Source: Ramazzottius varieornatus (Eukaryota > Tardigrada > Eutardigrada > Parachela > Ramazzottiidae). Taken from it: 64,000 nucleotides of DNA. Positions 1 to 12,639 of this stretch are shown in pieces (the first letter of the stretch is position 1; each line of letters begins with the position of its first letter). Location of the stretch: positions 406,161-470,160 of the forward strand of contig BDGG01000014.1 in NCBI GenBank assembly GCA_001949185.1. The letters run 5' to 3'. Below the pieces are notes generated by a model. It was given only the letters and a program-made list of their open reading frames with translations, was not told the origin of the DNA and did no database searches. Made by a program: the position numbers and the translations under genes.

Positions 1-3000
1 CTCGCTCCTCGTACAGGTTTTCGTCGGCAGGATTTTGACTTCATAAAGTCACATTACCCGGGTTTCCGCCAACGACTTTGGCCAATGAAAGCAGTAAAGG
101 ACTTTGCATGGAGAGGCAGAACATCCGGGCCACTGAGAATAATGGACCAAGTGTCCCAGCACAGCACCTCGGAAGTATGTACGTGCGCGATTTGTTCACA
201 GCAGTGTTTCATCCCGTGATATATGAAGATGAGTTGTTCTTATGTGCAGTTAACGCTGTAGCGGTTTTATCTTAATTCCTGTCTATTTGTACGATTAGCT
301 CGTACTTCAGGTACACTTACCTGTTACACCTTCTGTGTTCCCTTTCAAGCCTTCGAGACTTTTACCAACCATGGTCGTTCCTTCTTTTTCTCTCAAGTTG
401 TTTCGCTCGAAGAGAATTTTCTCCTGCCGCCAACGCTTGTTCTTAGTTTTTCCTACTCTCATAAAGAGCTTTGCATTGTACTTTAGTGCTACCAAATTAT
501 CGTGTACTCAACCAGGTGAAAAAGACAAAAAGTCATCGTTGCACTCCCCGTTATGGTTTCTCCTGAAGGTTTTTTCTCTGTCACTTTGCCAACTCCTGGT
601 TATTGTTTGGCGTTCTACTGTTCTGAGTTTCTCAGCTCCACGGTAAACAGGATTAATTTTGCCCGCATCGTGGTTAACCAAAATGTTTGGTCATTCAAGT
701 CCATGTTTTTTTCGTGGCGCCAACGCATCCCACACGGGTAGGAAGGTGTACTCTATTTCTCGAAAGACTGCAGATAACGACCGTACCGTAGGAGATTCGG
801 CAAATTTTCTCCGCTCTGAAGATGGGCGCAGACTACACCTCCCTGGAACGGGGAAGAATGATGAATAGACTTCCCGTTCACTAAACGACTCAGAGCGCCC
901 CTGTTGCAGGACAGCTCTAGAATGCTCATTGAACAAAATGCTTCAGCAAAACTGCAGGAGATTTAACCGGAAACGTCATCCAACAAAAAGATGGGACCAG
1001 ATACTAAAGGATTATCATCATTTCGAAAACCTAGAGCACCTCCGGCCAGAAAGATCCATGTCCTCCAGAGAGGCAGCAAAAAAGGATGCGGAGAGTTCAG
1101 CTTTTCTCTTCCCTCATTCTTCCACAGTAAACGCACGAACTTGCTGCTAGAAAATGACTGAAGTACCTTGCTAGTATGGGTGAATCACCCAATCAACGAT
1201 TTCGGGGGTCGAAGTCAGGATTATTTTTAGAAAATTTATTCAAGTCATATCTCCGCACCAATAATCCAAGATCGTAACATACATCCATATACCCTCGGCA
1301 CCGCAGCACAGGATTAACTCGTTCTAGTTCATTTCCGGCTGTTGAAATCGGAAACGAAACAAAACAGCCGACAAAAAAAGAAGCCGGTGGGGGCACAAAG
1401 TTCCAGATGGTGAAGTTTGCCAAGATTGCGCCTAGGTTATCAGTCACTATAACTGGATAGAGATGTACATTGCCGTCGAGGTCAATGGAAATCTAACAGC
1501 CCATGGCACAACACAGATGATCCTCCAGATGGAAAATACAGTCCTATCCCGAGATGTAACAGTTGCTCCTTCTGTCCCCGAACAACGAGTTTGCACGGGG
1601 TGTGCTTGCCAAAGGTCGCGCAGCACGATCAGCTGATGGACGCTTTGTTCGAGGTTGACTTGATCAAGTATTCGTGTGTATGCGATCATCTGATCGATCT
1701 CGTGCGAACAGTGTGGTGAGCAGCTAGGTAAACTTATAGGCCGTCCAGAATTAAAATCAGACGTTTGAACTGTCACATCTCGGCGGTAGGACTGTATCAC
1801 GCTTCGGACCAATATTGATGCCAGCCTAATAAAGGTAAAGAGTTCAAGCGTAGAAGCGGGATACCTATGACGATGGGGCAGACAAAATTGCACGGCAGGG
1901 GTGAGTACGTTCCCTACAATGTCATGTCAGTAAAACCATGTTAACCTGCACTGCAAAGCACTACCTAGCTCGATGCACAGCAGTACCACGGGTTAAGCGG
2001 GTTACCTCTTCCCGTCTTTTTTTACGCCGCATCCAGAGACACTTTGAGGAAGCTGATGACATACCAAGACCCGTAATTTCATAACTTAGACCTGATGGAT
2101 GTGAGAATAAACGCCTACTTCGTACTGTACCCAGGGAGAACATGTAAGTTCGTCGGATCTTATGCGACCGCCAGCTTTAAGCGACTACGATGTCACATGA
2201 CCAAACAACTGCAGCTGTGTTCTTGAATACAACGCAACAACGTACTCATTTTATTCACGAGTGTTGTCCACTGAACTGAAAAGCCTTACGTCGGCATGTG
2301 TACTCACGGGTACGTGCGCTCTGAAGTTTATCAATGATAGGTTCTTTTCGGTTGGGTAATGCTTCAACATCTTGTATTCAAGGGGTACCACTGGTACTAC
2401 CATGACAGTAATGATCAGGCAACACGTACGTGATTTGAAGTGACACGGGTACGAGAGGCCTCGAATTCAAAATTTTCTTTGGAGAACGCACAAGAGATTT
2501 TCGAGGCGCTGCTGCTCACCAGAGCTAAACAGGAAAAAAAATCCACTTCCTGGGGAGTACGTTGCCGCGTGATCGACGGATGGCGCTCACCATTCGTTTC
2601 CCAGTTTAAAATAAACTCACTCGTTGATCAATCCCGTAAGATTTTCGTTTGTGTTGATTTAACACCCTGGCGGCGACGCTTTCACATATCCGAATAACAC
2701 TATAGGGGAAATTCAAATACCGTACTTTGTGAGTGGTTGAAAACAGAAGGTGCGGTCTATACTCGACCAATCACCACTTATGAACACAGTGGAGATTAGG
2801 GTGCTCATGTTGCTCCACCTCTAATTTCGCTGAAATGCGCAATTCATCGAATCGCTGCGCGAAACCTTCAGGAATTTTTCTGACCACTGGACAGTTGGCA
2901 ACACGCCCATCACAAAATTTGCACGTCGTGAGAAAGTGTTTCAGCTTTAATAGTAATTTTTTCAGACCTTTCTGTCGAGCGAAATGTTTGCAAAAAAGTT

Positions 3001-3226
3001 TGTTTGTGAGCTCGGGAAAAATTGGTCGAAAACAGAAACATCTTCCTAGTGATATGGGAAACCATTGGCCGGCGGTCGTCTTCTCCCAGTAACAGGACCG
3101 TATTTCTGCAGGCAAAGACGAAAATTCCAATAGCAAGAACACCCGAGAGGATTTTTCTCGGCCGGTCTACTGTGCGCTAAAACCCTGGGCATCCGCTCTG
3201 GTGGTCAGGGTGTTAAATAACAATAT
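1..3226. other. Gene-poor stretch, no supported gene
   Basis: I find no exon chain, recognisable protein motif or RNA gene here. Open frames are short (148 codons at most, 1447-1893 minus), of unremarkable composition and without family resemblance. Roughly 2590-2950 is a diverged copy of a segment at about 12640-12950, sharing the stretches around TTTAACACC and GACCAATCACCAC, so part of the region is old repeat. Confidence 0.5.
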
Positions 3227-3451
3227 GCAGTGGACAGCCCAAAAGAATACGCCATCAACGGTCTCTTTCTAAAGCGTAATGGAGCGTTGGAGCAGGTCCT
3301 GTTTACGAGCCTGGTGATATCACTTGTGGGCTATGCCTCTTCTGTTTGGTTTTCCACCACAAAGACTCTACAAACGCAGTTGGAATCCATTCAGAAAAAA
3401 TTTATCCGGAGCATCCACCTTTGCCCACCTAACAAAGAGAACCACAACTAA
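3227..3451 (+). mobile_element. Decayed non-LTR (LINE) reverse transcriptase fragment
   Basis: The 73-codon frame contains LVGYASSVWFSTTK followed by LESIQKKFIRSI. This matches the C-terminal end of LINE reverse transcriptases (jockey/CR1/RTE type), where a 'YASxVW' motif is followed by 'LExIQ(K/R)xFxRxI' just before the thumb. Nothing recognisable as RT catalytic core, endonuclease or tail lies beside it, so this is a short relic and not an active element. The assignment rests on the motif alone; which LINE clade it belongs to cannot be told from 70 residues. Confidence 0.6.
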
Positions 3452-3687
3452 CGACCCGGACTTCCGCTGAAATCAGCAACACCTTTGACAATTAAGATGG
3501 AAACCACTGTGGCATGGACGACGTGAGAATATCCAGCCAAGTCAGAACATGCGATCCAGGAGTCAGGGTGAAACCATGACGCCAACTCCCGTCTCTCCAG
3601 TATCCTCCTCGCGTTCCTGCTCAACTCCACCAAAGGCTCTTTCGCGAGCGTTACCGAGGCGTTGCTGAAGCACTCCGTGTTTTCTCC

Positions 3688-4100
3688 TGGCACTGTACCA
3701 TTGCGATCAGTAACGTGGGGACACGCCAAATCAATCAATCAAAACAAAGGCGGAGTTCGGGGCGGTACTGCAATCAAAAGTTTTGATAAACTTTATTGAC
3801 TGCACTTTGTGAATCACCACTTGGATAGCAGACCATTATTGAGAAGAAGATCCTCCAAACGCTTTTCCATCGTTCCGTACACTTTTCTACAGAGCAGTGG
3901 ATATCAAGGAATAGATCACAGGAACTGAAAAGTAAGGAAGACTCCCGATATCACGAAGGAACACCTGTTTCGCCTGAAACAGCTGACCCAACCGGAAACG
4001 TTAATCAAGGCTTTTGATTGCCGTGACGTCACATCATACAGTCAGTTTTGATTGATTGATCTGCCATGCCCTCACGTTCCTGATCGCAATGGTGGACTTG
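3688..4100. repeat. Inverted-repeat pair (about 52-bp arms)
   Basis: The arm at about 3690-3748 reappears in reverse complement at about 4047-4100. Both include GTTTTGATTGATTGAT and TGATCGCAATGGT, with scattered mismatches between. The spacer is about 300 bp without a supported gene. This looks like a degenerate MITE or foldback element. Outer ends and target duplications are not clear. Confidence 0.5.
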
Positions 4101-7100
4101 GACACTATTGAAGCTTTGAATGCGGGCCAGAACTGAAAATCGAGCATATGACGTAACGCAGTGAAATTTAACCGTAGATAGTTGTCATGAAAGTGCCCAT
4201 CAGCCAATCAGCTGTTTGACTTTTGCGCTTCGAGGCTGCGGATTGTTCATTTACTTTCTTCCAGAGACGCGCTCGAGTCCATATCATTCCTGTAAGCGTT
4301 AATCCATAGTGTCCCAACCCTTCATGACCGAGCGACCTCGACGGTACACCGAAAAAGACTTGAAGGACGCGCTTTCTGCTATTCAGCACGTACGTACAGC
4401 AAAGCAGCCTTCAATGCTGGTTTTCACTTGTAGTAAAAATCACCTGCCCGTGCCGCCGTAGCGAAAAGGCCTGTCCCATAATTTTTAGTGTCCCATATTT
4501 ACCCGCCGTGCGTGTACCTAAACTGGAGTTTTGGGGCTTCAGATGGTCTAAAAACAATATCGACGTATAGTAGTCGTGCTCGTTTAAAACTCTATGAGTA
4601 TTGTTCGTTGTCGTGTAGTGTAGTGCTTTTCTTCGGTGCTCTTGCCACGTTTTTCCAGGTTTGTCGAAACAGCGCTTAGCCTCGCGAGTTTCCGAACAAA
4701 TTACAGGATATTGTCATCAAAGCCTTTCATTGAAACTGTGACACCACCGTTAAGAATAAAACGAAAAACCGTAAAGAAAGTTGGAAAACAACACTTTTTT
4801 TGAGTTCAAGTCGAGATGACGTGCAAAGAGGGCAGTACTTGGTCATCGAGTAGCTGGATTGTTCGACAACGGACATGTCATCAGTCTGGGTTGATTGATG
4901 TTGCGTACTGGTCTGTTTATGTGTCGAAAGCCGCAAGCTCGTTGCTCAAGCAAGACTCCCGTCCTTTTTGCTGATGTACCATGTGATACGCTATCCGTTT
5001 CTCGGGATTGTAGCAAGTTCGGCTAGGTCACCTCTGGACCTGCAAGATGAGAGACGCCGTGCCATAAAATGTAGCCAATGAAGGGACCGCAATCAACAAT
5101 GCCCGAGTCTCCAGAGGATAAGAGACAACTTCCACGCGGAGCCATTAAACTCATGGTAGCGCTTCGTTGGTAGCTTTGTTCTTTAGCAAATGAGGTATCT
5201 AACATTGGGGCTGGTGTCTTCGACCTCGGACAATAGGGTAGGGAAGCGATGCGATCAAGCCAGATTGCCGAACTGGTACACGCCATGCCATCGAATGCCT
5301 CGCTGTGACCATCTGCAGGATTGTGCGTTTGCGCGTCTGAAGAAGGCCTTGTCATGTCACCGAGCATGAAAACATCGAACAGTTAAAAGTTTCAAGAAGC
5401 AGGATCTGTAATGGACCTGCGCATTACAGGACTGCTGAACCAACCCAAGAAAAAAGGAGCACCTAGCAAAGTACAGGGAGAAGTGTATTTCGTACTTCAT
5501 TCAGCACCGGACACGTACCTAGAGCGCAAACTTCTCACCCGGCACATACGTGTTCAAGCGCATGCTGTGCCCCATGTATATAGAAAGCTGATGCACGAGC
5601 AAAATTTCGCACTTGTAAACTGTAGACAATATTGCGTCGCTCGTTAGCTGAAAGGACGAATAAACCCTTTTCTTTTGTCCGGTTAGATTTCCAAACGAAA
5701 CAAAAAAGCCAAGATGCTTCCCGAGCTGTAACGATCTGCGTTGGATGAAGGGGATCAGTATTTACTGTAGCGGATACGAGAAGCTATATTCGTTTACAAC
5801 TGAATGCTTCTGTCTTCTGCTGGCACCAGTACGATGCAACCATCCAGCCGAATAAGGTCGCATCGAGAGAAAGCAGTGGGAAAGATTTTCGTTCTAGGAA
5901 ACGTGACCGGAAGTACGGGATTACTGAACAGCCATGAGAGCGGAAAGAAAACATCACAGAAGTTTTCGCATGGCCCGGCTGACCGATCGTTCTCTGGGTT
6001 GAGCCGTCCAGAAGGTCCAGTAGCGAAGCGACCCAAGACCGGAACGAACGACCGTCCCAATCGTCAATCCGGATGTACCAAGTCCAGGTGGACCCGATCC
6101 TCAAAACTTAATGAATGCCAATCATGAAACGAATCGAGCAAAAATAATAATACGACGAAGGAAATCAAGCAGTCAAGCAAGATCAGTTACTTGATCAGCA
6201 GATAATTTCGATTGGCTGATTGATTGGCTAGAAGGGAGAGCACACATGATGCGCATAGATGTGCAGTCTAGTAATCATGGTATATACAGCTATGAACCCC
6301 CGGGATCCCGGGGTGCGGTGTACTCCGAACCCATAATTTGTTCTTCATGGGAGGCCAAGCTTGGCTGATTCACGCCGAGAAAATTTCCAGATTTATTAGT
6401 GAGGCTTCACTTCCAGTTCGATCTGTTCTCTGTTTAGCTCAAGCTTTCTCTGTGTGTACGGCCGAGTAGGCTTAAAATCGGCCATAAAATCATCAGCTCG
6501 ATTAGATACAGAGTGGCCCAACAGTGCGCGCTCGAACTGTGCATTTTTAAACGGGTCGCTTTCCTCTGAAGCCCAAAGGCGAAGGAAGCGGCTTGATAAG
6601 TGGCAAAACACTGAAGCTTCTGGGGGATATACGCAGAAATGGGCGAGGGTCAGGAGGACGTCCCAGCAGTTTAGCATGCAACTTTAACTACAAACGTAAA
6701 TCGCACTACAAAGAACGATAAATCTCTTCTGGCGTCACGATCGGCGGCTCAATGGCCTGACGTGGGTCTACCGTCTTCCACTCTGATTACCCAATTGTCA
6801 GGCCAGGCTTAAAGTTCTTCTCTAAGGGCCTGACCCTTCTTTTTCCGTCGATCGTCCAGCCGCGGCATATTGTATTGTTAGAGATACGTCAAAAGGATTG
6901 GGGTTAGAGCTAAATACCGATTGAACGTTGAATTGAGTTCAATGGCCTCAATGTCTTTGAATAATTTTGTAAATGGTTGATACTTTATACGTCCCAAGAG
7001 GACTCAAGTGTAGTAATCCTGCTCTCGGTAAGAGCCAAGCGTGTACTGGGGCAGGAGCGACGACGGACCTGATATCCTGAATCTCTAAAAAAGGCAAAGA

Positions 7101-7170
7101 CCACCAGCGATTATTGTACAGTGCATCCATTTCATTGAGAGTTGCTTAGCTGTTGACGTACTCGTGATAA
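4101..7170. other. No supported gene
   Basis: There are several 60-110 codon frames on both strands but no convincing splice chain or family motif. One frame at 5411-5647 (+) starts with ATG and is 78 codons long, but I recognise nothing in it. A perfect 16-bp palindrome, CCCCGGGATCCCGGGG, lies near 6298-6313. The last few hundred bases should contain the promoter of the receptor gene that starts at 7171, but I see no clear element. Confidence 0.4.
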
Positions 7171-9880
7171 ATGCGTCGATGGTTATCGTTCCTACTGCAT
7201 CTCTACCAGCTTCAACCACAGGTGCATGATAGCTGGTCCTTGCAATCACGATTTCACATGCCGGATAAACTTCGAGATTTCTCTCTCATCTTCATCTTTT
7301 TCTGCTCCGATGGCATGGCTTTCCATTTCATCTCATTGACCAGGTCAAGTGGTCGTGCAGTGGGATACATAGCGTTGGACCCAACTTTTGCAGTTGCGCT
7401 AAACGAGTCACGGTACCTGTATCCTCAAGTTCTGAGTGACATCACGTGGTCTGCCCACCACCTGCACGAGCACATAAACGATAGACCTGATTATCTCTAT
7501 TCGATCCACGCTATCTTGGATGAATTGTACGACGACAACGAACTGCCGGAAAGTGAATTAACCATCTTCTTCGCCCAAGGCAAGTCAAATTCTAAAGTTT
7601 TCTTCAACTTAATCTTTTAGAGTCTACCACATATTGTGCAGTTTAAAATCGAGCGTCGGGCTTGGAGCGCGCATTCTGCTTTGCTTGACTTGCAACAAGC
7701 TATTGACACACATACAGTAGGATCGTTCTTCCAACCGTCTGCACAAACGACTGATTGCGACCACATATGGCTTTGTCATTTCGAAAGACGCACAATTACA
7801 TGACAGTTTAATTGCAGTGGGCCCAAAGCAGCTTCAACCAATCGGCGACTTCGCAAGGGGTACTATTTGTCAAAAACGAAAAATTACAAGAAGCTCGCGC
7901 ATGTGGGCTGACGATTTGGTTTTTTCTCGACTACAGAAACGGACAACCTGGTTATACCTTGGTACGCACGTGCATGGCTCTTTGCGCAAAGCGTTTTGAC
8001 CTGTCGCAACAATCAACTGTGAGTACATGATTACGTGCTGATGTGTATTTGAGCAGCACAGTGGGCCATCCAGACTTCGAGAACAAGCGAAGGTTTCCAT
8101 ACTTCGTGTCATTCGCTGCGTCTTCTGGGGCATACGGGGAAGCAGTTCTGTCTCTTATGTTGCATTTCGAGTGGAGGAGAGTTGCTGTCCTTGAAGACGC
8201 TCTTTCTACCGCACCACCGTACCTGCAAGTCAGAGCACATGATTACTGCAGAGGGATCTTGGAAACCTTTCGGAAAGAAGCTAGCAAGTTCAACGTGCTA
8301 GAAATTCCCATAGACAGCAGTCATGCAGACCTACGATTCCTACTGCAGCAGGCCAAATTGCATGCCCGGAGTAGGTGATCCCTTCTGATGACGAGAACAT
8401 GAAAACGCACCTTCCCCCTACACTATACTCTGCTTTTCTCCTGCAGTTATACTAATATGTTCCGCGACGCAATATCTGCATCAGATTTTGGTACGAAACC
8501 TTGTACCTTCTCTGCTTGGCATTCTGCTGGGCATTACTATTAAACTGGGGTATTATCGTATACAAGTACTGAATTACTGACAGGCGAAAGCATCTGACGA
8601 GGGGATGACAACCGAGGACTACGTATATATGCTGCCATACGGACTTGAAGATCCCGACGACCCGTTCTTTGCCGAGTACCCGCTTTACGACACGGTGAAC
8701 TTTCTCTCTCTCTCATATCATATTGACATCCGCTGCGCACAAGCTGCCACGGCCATTTTCCGAAGCGATGGTTCTAACTAAATTTTCGCGAAAGTAGGCC
8801 GCGGCGGAGTTCATTCGTAACTTGATAGTGATTCGCTCTGAAGTTCCGCCTTGGGACAGCACGCGCGTGGAAGAAGAGTTGTCTCTGATTCGGCGCGAAC
8901 GATCAGCCATGTTCCCAGACGCAGATCAAATGGACGAACCGGTGGGCGAAACTCAGTTTCAGTGATCGAAGATATCGCACGTGATCGTTGATATGTTTCT
9001 GTCGGTTACAGCACAACGAGTTTGTTGTACAGTGCTACGAAGCCGTTCAAGTCATAACCCAGGTACGGAAGTACTGTATAACCGGGTGTCGTAGAAAGCA
9101 TTGCGTTCGTAGCCAAAAAACCATTTCTTCTGCTGAAGATAAGAGTAGCTAACTTTGGTTGGTGATATTCGTTTTTGAGGTTCTGAACGAGACATGTCAG
9201 CCCTCATCAAAAAACCTTGCGCACTGCGGAAGTGCGAAATTTCTGACACCAAAGTTCCTTAACCGAACATTTCAAACTACCTCTCGCAGCGTGACCATCT
9301 CCGAAAATGGTATCCGGACTGCGACAGTCAATATACAAATGTTCAACTCGACTGCCAAACGGTTTGAGGTATGACGCCATTGATTTTTGAAGGTTGTAAT
9401 CGGTTGGACACCACGGTATCTGCTGCTGCTTCTAGACAAAAATGTTGTACGACGCAACTACCAATAGACTAGCATATAGCCCCAACACGGCCATCTATTG
9501 GAAAGGCGGCGGCCGACCACCATCAGATCGTCCTAAGTGCGGATCCTTTTCAGATCAGCTTTGTGTCAAAGAGTTTGACTGGAAGTCTCTAGTCATTAGT
9601 GTTTCCCTTACCGCCATTACATTATCCGTGGCTTTCAGGTGGGACGTCTGTTACGTAGTAATGGCACGTAGTAATTTGCCATGATCTTCGAGTCCAAAGC
9701 GGATGCCACAATCATTGAACAGAGGTTTGTTCTAGGTGTTGGCTGAAGGGGTTAACCTCGTTGCACTCCGCCGACTTGAAGTGGTGGAGCGTTAGTTGGA
9801 CCGACCTGAAGATTCATTGCATCCATTCTTCTCACTATTCAACGCAGACCCTGGGACCACATAGACCATTTCTGGAATAG
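7171..9880 (+). CDS. Receptor guanylate cyclase-like ectodomain protein without kinase/cyclase
   Basis: Eleven exons fit in frame: 7171-7579, 7818-7859, 7937-8018, 8057-8370, 8447-8490, 8584-8694, 8798-8941, 9012-9062, 9201-9368, 9436-9638 and 9736-9880, giving about 570 residues. The product has a ligand-binding ANF-receptor fold (RRFPYFVSFAAS followed by HFEWRRVAVL; ILICSATQYL), then IYWKGGGRPPSDRPKCG, the juxtamembrane signature of receptor guanylate cyclases. One membrane helix follows (LVISVSLTAITLSVAF), then about 48 residues containing KWWSVSWTDLKI, then a stop. Family members normally continue into a kinase-homology domain, dimerisation helix and cyclase domain; none is seen downstream to 13.8 kb. 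The first intron uses a GC donor (AG/GCAAGT). The start is uncertain: an upstream exon with a better signal peptide could exist. A clearance-type receptor like NPR-C or a truncated duplicate would both fit. Confidence 0.75.
7580..7817 (+). other. GC-AG intron
   Basis: The exon ends ...CCCAAG and the intron opens GCAAGT, the usual context of non-canonical GC donors. It closes with TTTAATTGCAG. Only this choice keeps the phase-1 join that produces FFAQ-VGPKQLQPIG, which fits the ANF-receptor core. The nearby GT donor gives the wrong phase. Confidence 0.6.
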
Positions 9881-11331
9881 TATGTCGTATCCTCTTTGGA
9901 AATTCTGGGCTTTAACTTTCATTAACAATTTCGCGTGCATCGGTCGGTGAACCCAAACGCAACCTTATTTTGCGCCCATCACAACACAAGTATTCGGAAC
10001 TTTTCCGTACACCATTTCGCTGTCCCATTCAGAAGCTTTTGCCGAACTTATTCGTGCCACGTTACCCTCAGTTTTTCACATATCGTTACCAGCTCTCACG
10101 GACAGTCGAACTTTCATTCGGCTAATGATCAAATGAAAACAAAAGGCAGAAGAGAGCGATCGTTAGGTGGATAGCTAAAGTATTGATAGCTAGAAAATCC
10201 ACAACGAACCATGGATGAACAAGTAATGCTGTCGATCAGAAGAGAATGGTCCCGTACCTGGAACCCTGAAAACAGTTTCTCCTAACGTACTCTTTCTCCT
10301 AACTGACAAACCTAACAGCCTCGAACCGAAGAACTCTTGCCCCGAAAAATCCAAGCCAGCCCCGAATACCGCTTTCCCCTAAAGGCCTCGAACCCGAACA
10401 ACTTCGACCCCGCGCGAGGAACCGCGGACCCGAAGACCACCCTCTCCAAAGAACGCTTTCCACTATACACGGTTTCTGAGAAGCCCCTAATCATTGCACC
10501 GTCACTAATCTTTAATGACTGCGCCAGACGGCGCTATCTCGGACCCTAACAAACCTAGATTTCCCTCATCCCTGGACGCAGTGCAGGCTATACTGTAAGC
10601 ACGGTGATAAGCTGCGGCACAAGCAGAGAGCAGCACTGCACAGCGAACAAATAATACGTGACGTATTATTTACATTGTTGGCTGAAAATGTGTTTTGTGG
10701 TCCAACAGATGATCCAGCACAGTGCTGCGCGTGTTGTCAGCGATGTTGAATGCTGAGGCGAGATCCATTTGACCGATCCAACAGTTGTACGGCAATGACC
10801 AATGACCAGCTGCTTAATTATGCCGGACTACTGCCGGTACCGCAATTACTGCTCGGAATCTGAATGTGCATTACGGTACCGCAGACACCGCAGTGTTCCA
10901 CGTGCAAATCTCCGTCAAAGTTGTGCAAAGGGCCGGTTCTCCGAAGTCGAAGCCCATCCGCCGCTGTAGGAAGCGCTCGTAGGCCTGCCCAAAAGGTGGA
11001 GCAATTCACCTGCATGCACCATGAGCCGAAACTAGGCAGACAGAGCATAATATCAGGTGCGGAAGCATGACTTGTTACTAGCGAAGACACCCCAACGTCA
11101 AAAACTCATTCTTAAACTTTCGCCCGTCTGTCCTAAACGGTTTTTCAGTCACTCTGTCATCTCTTTGCCATTCAATCAACGCAAGTCTCTCAGATTTAGA
11201 GTAGGGCGGGAATGATTTTTGCATGGGTCATGGATAACCAAAATTCTGGACGATTGCAGTGTTTGAATTTTCTTAAAGCGTCAACGCATCTCACCGCCGC
11301 AAAGATATGCTTCTTTTATCGCAGTGAAGCA
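9881..11331. other. No supported gene; strand-biased C/A-rich patch
   Basis: I looked here for kinase-homology or cyclase exons that would complete the upstream receptor and found none. Around 10310-10460 the + strand is poor in T and rich in CGAA/CCCGAA-like words, which gives open frames on both strands. These look compositional rather than coding. Confidence 0.4.
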
Positions 11332-11709
11332 GATATAGTGTACGAAAATTCGCCGTGAAAAACGGGCGGGACTATTTATTGAGCCAGTTAAAACACAAAT
11401 TGAAGCGAAGAGGACCATGACAGTCCAACCGTGTCCATTGAACCTTACCATCAATACGAGATCCGAGCACCTTTGTTCAGAATGCACACGTTGCAACGTC
11501 TAGCTAAACATCAACGGATCAATAGGCTTTCCGATGATCTCAAATCCGTACCTTATCTACGGTTCTCTAAAAGCGTAAATGAAGAAGTACCAGTTTATTT
11601 ACGTCTAATCAATAGGGAATCAAGCAGTCTTCGATGGGGCCGACCAGATCTAGACCCCGCCTGCCCATCCTCCCCTTTTTTCACGGCTAATTTTCGCGTA
11701 CACTGTATC
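11332..11709. repeat. Foldback element, family C, copy 1
   Basis: The left end begins GATATAGTGTACGAAAATTC and continues GCCGTGAAAAACGGGCGGG. The right end is its reverse complement with a few changes (TTTTCACGGCTAATTTTCGC then GTACACTGTATC). The arms are about 45 bp and the interior about 290 bp. A 94-codon frame inside has no recognisable motif. Size and ends fit a non-autonomous inverted-repeat element. Confidence 0.6.
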
Positions 11710-12388
11710 AATTGAACCATAGGAGGTTGAGTAGATCTCATCCGCTCCGGAGATTTTTTGGTCGGTATTGACCCCTACTGAAGACCGAAATGGCAATTGG
11801 ACAACACCATCCTCGCTCGACGAGAAAATTCCCTCAAAAAGAACGGGAAAAAATCTGGAAACCATTGGAATTCGTCAAGTCGAGCTAAGGAATTAAGTTG
11901 TATGGCGTTAATCTGAACCTTTCAAACTGAAAGCATGGACCAACCGGTGGTAAGTTGTTTTGTTAGTACATCCCGGATGTTGCACGTCGAAGCCAACGCC
12001 TGACGTCACGGCAACCTTAGCCAGCATAGCGCAACATTAGCCGGTATTTCGCTGCTGCTGCTTGGTGCGCATAGCAAAATGCTGGCTGAATCTGCGGTTG
12101 CTGGTTGCTTGGCCGATGTTTTGTGTTACAGTACATCGGGATCATACACAATGCTCTGCAATTTTATACCAGCCGAGAGTCAACAGGAGAAAACATCTCG
12201 GATCACGAACGCTGAAACACTGCATTACGCGTCGAGTATTAGCAACGATGGAACCAGAAAACTGCTTCTGAGCTGATTCTTCTACGCGAGTAATTGAACC
12301 TGGTCTGTGGCTTGCTTGTTTCAACCGTAGCTTACCGGCAGGGCACTCAAAGAACTGTTACTATAAAGGTTCGCTGCATCTGGCAACT

Positions 12389-12564
12389 ACGGTGCACGCG
12401 AAAATTAACCGTCGATACTGGGCGTAACGTTCTAACTGGAGCTTATTTGTGGTCTAATCAATAACCTATATTGCTTGATACATGAGGAAATTTCATTGCC
12501 TATTCCCATCTCTTGGCTCCATCCAACGCCCATTTTTGACGGTTAATTTTCGCGTGCACTGTAC
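12389..12564. repeat. Foldback element, family C, copy 2
   Basis: GTGCACGCGAAAATTAACCG at the left is matched by an exact reverse complement at the right end (GGTTAATTTTCGCGTGCAC). The next inner bases also pair (GGGCGT against ACGCCC). The total is about 176 bp. The ends are clearly related to the 11.3-11.7 kb element, so the two are short and long versions of one family. Confidence 0.65.
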
Positions 12565-12639
12565 GTCAGAGTATTTGTAGATCAGCCCCATGGGCGGTGG
12601 AACTTGATCGTTTCACCACCCTGTGGAAATTTCCCGTAC

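Noticed and set aside
10310-10460. Subtelomeric-type repeat suggested by CCTAAC/CCCGAA words
   Set aside because: The words are irregular and not tandem; more likely local composition bias.
9881-10600. Possible kinase-homology exon completing the receptor
   Set aside because: Frames at 9935-10174 and 10337-10549 contain no kinase or cyclase motif and no consistent splice phase.
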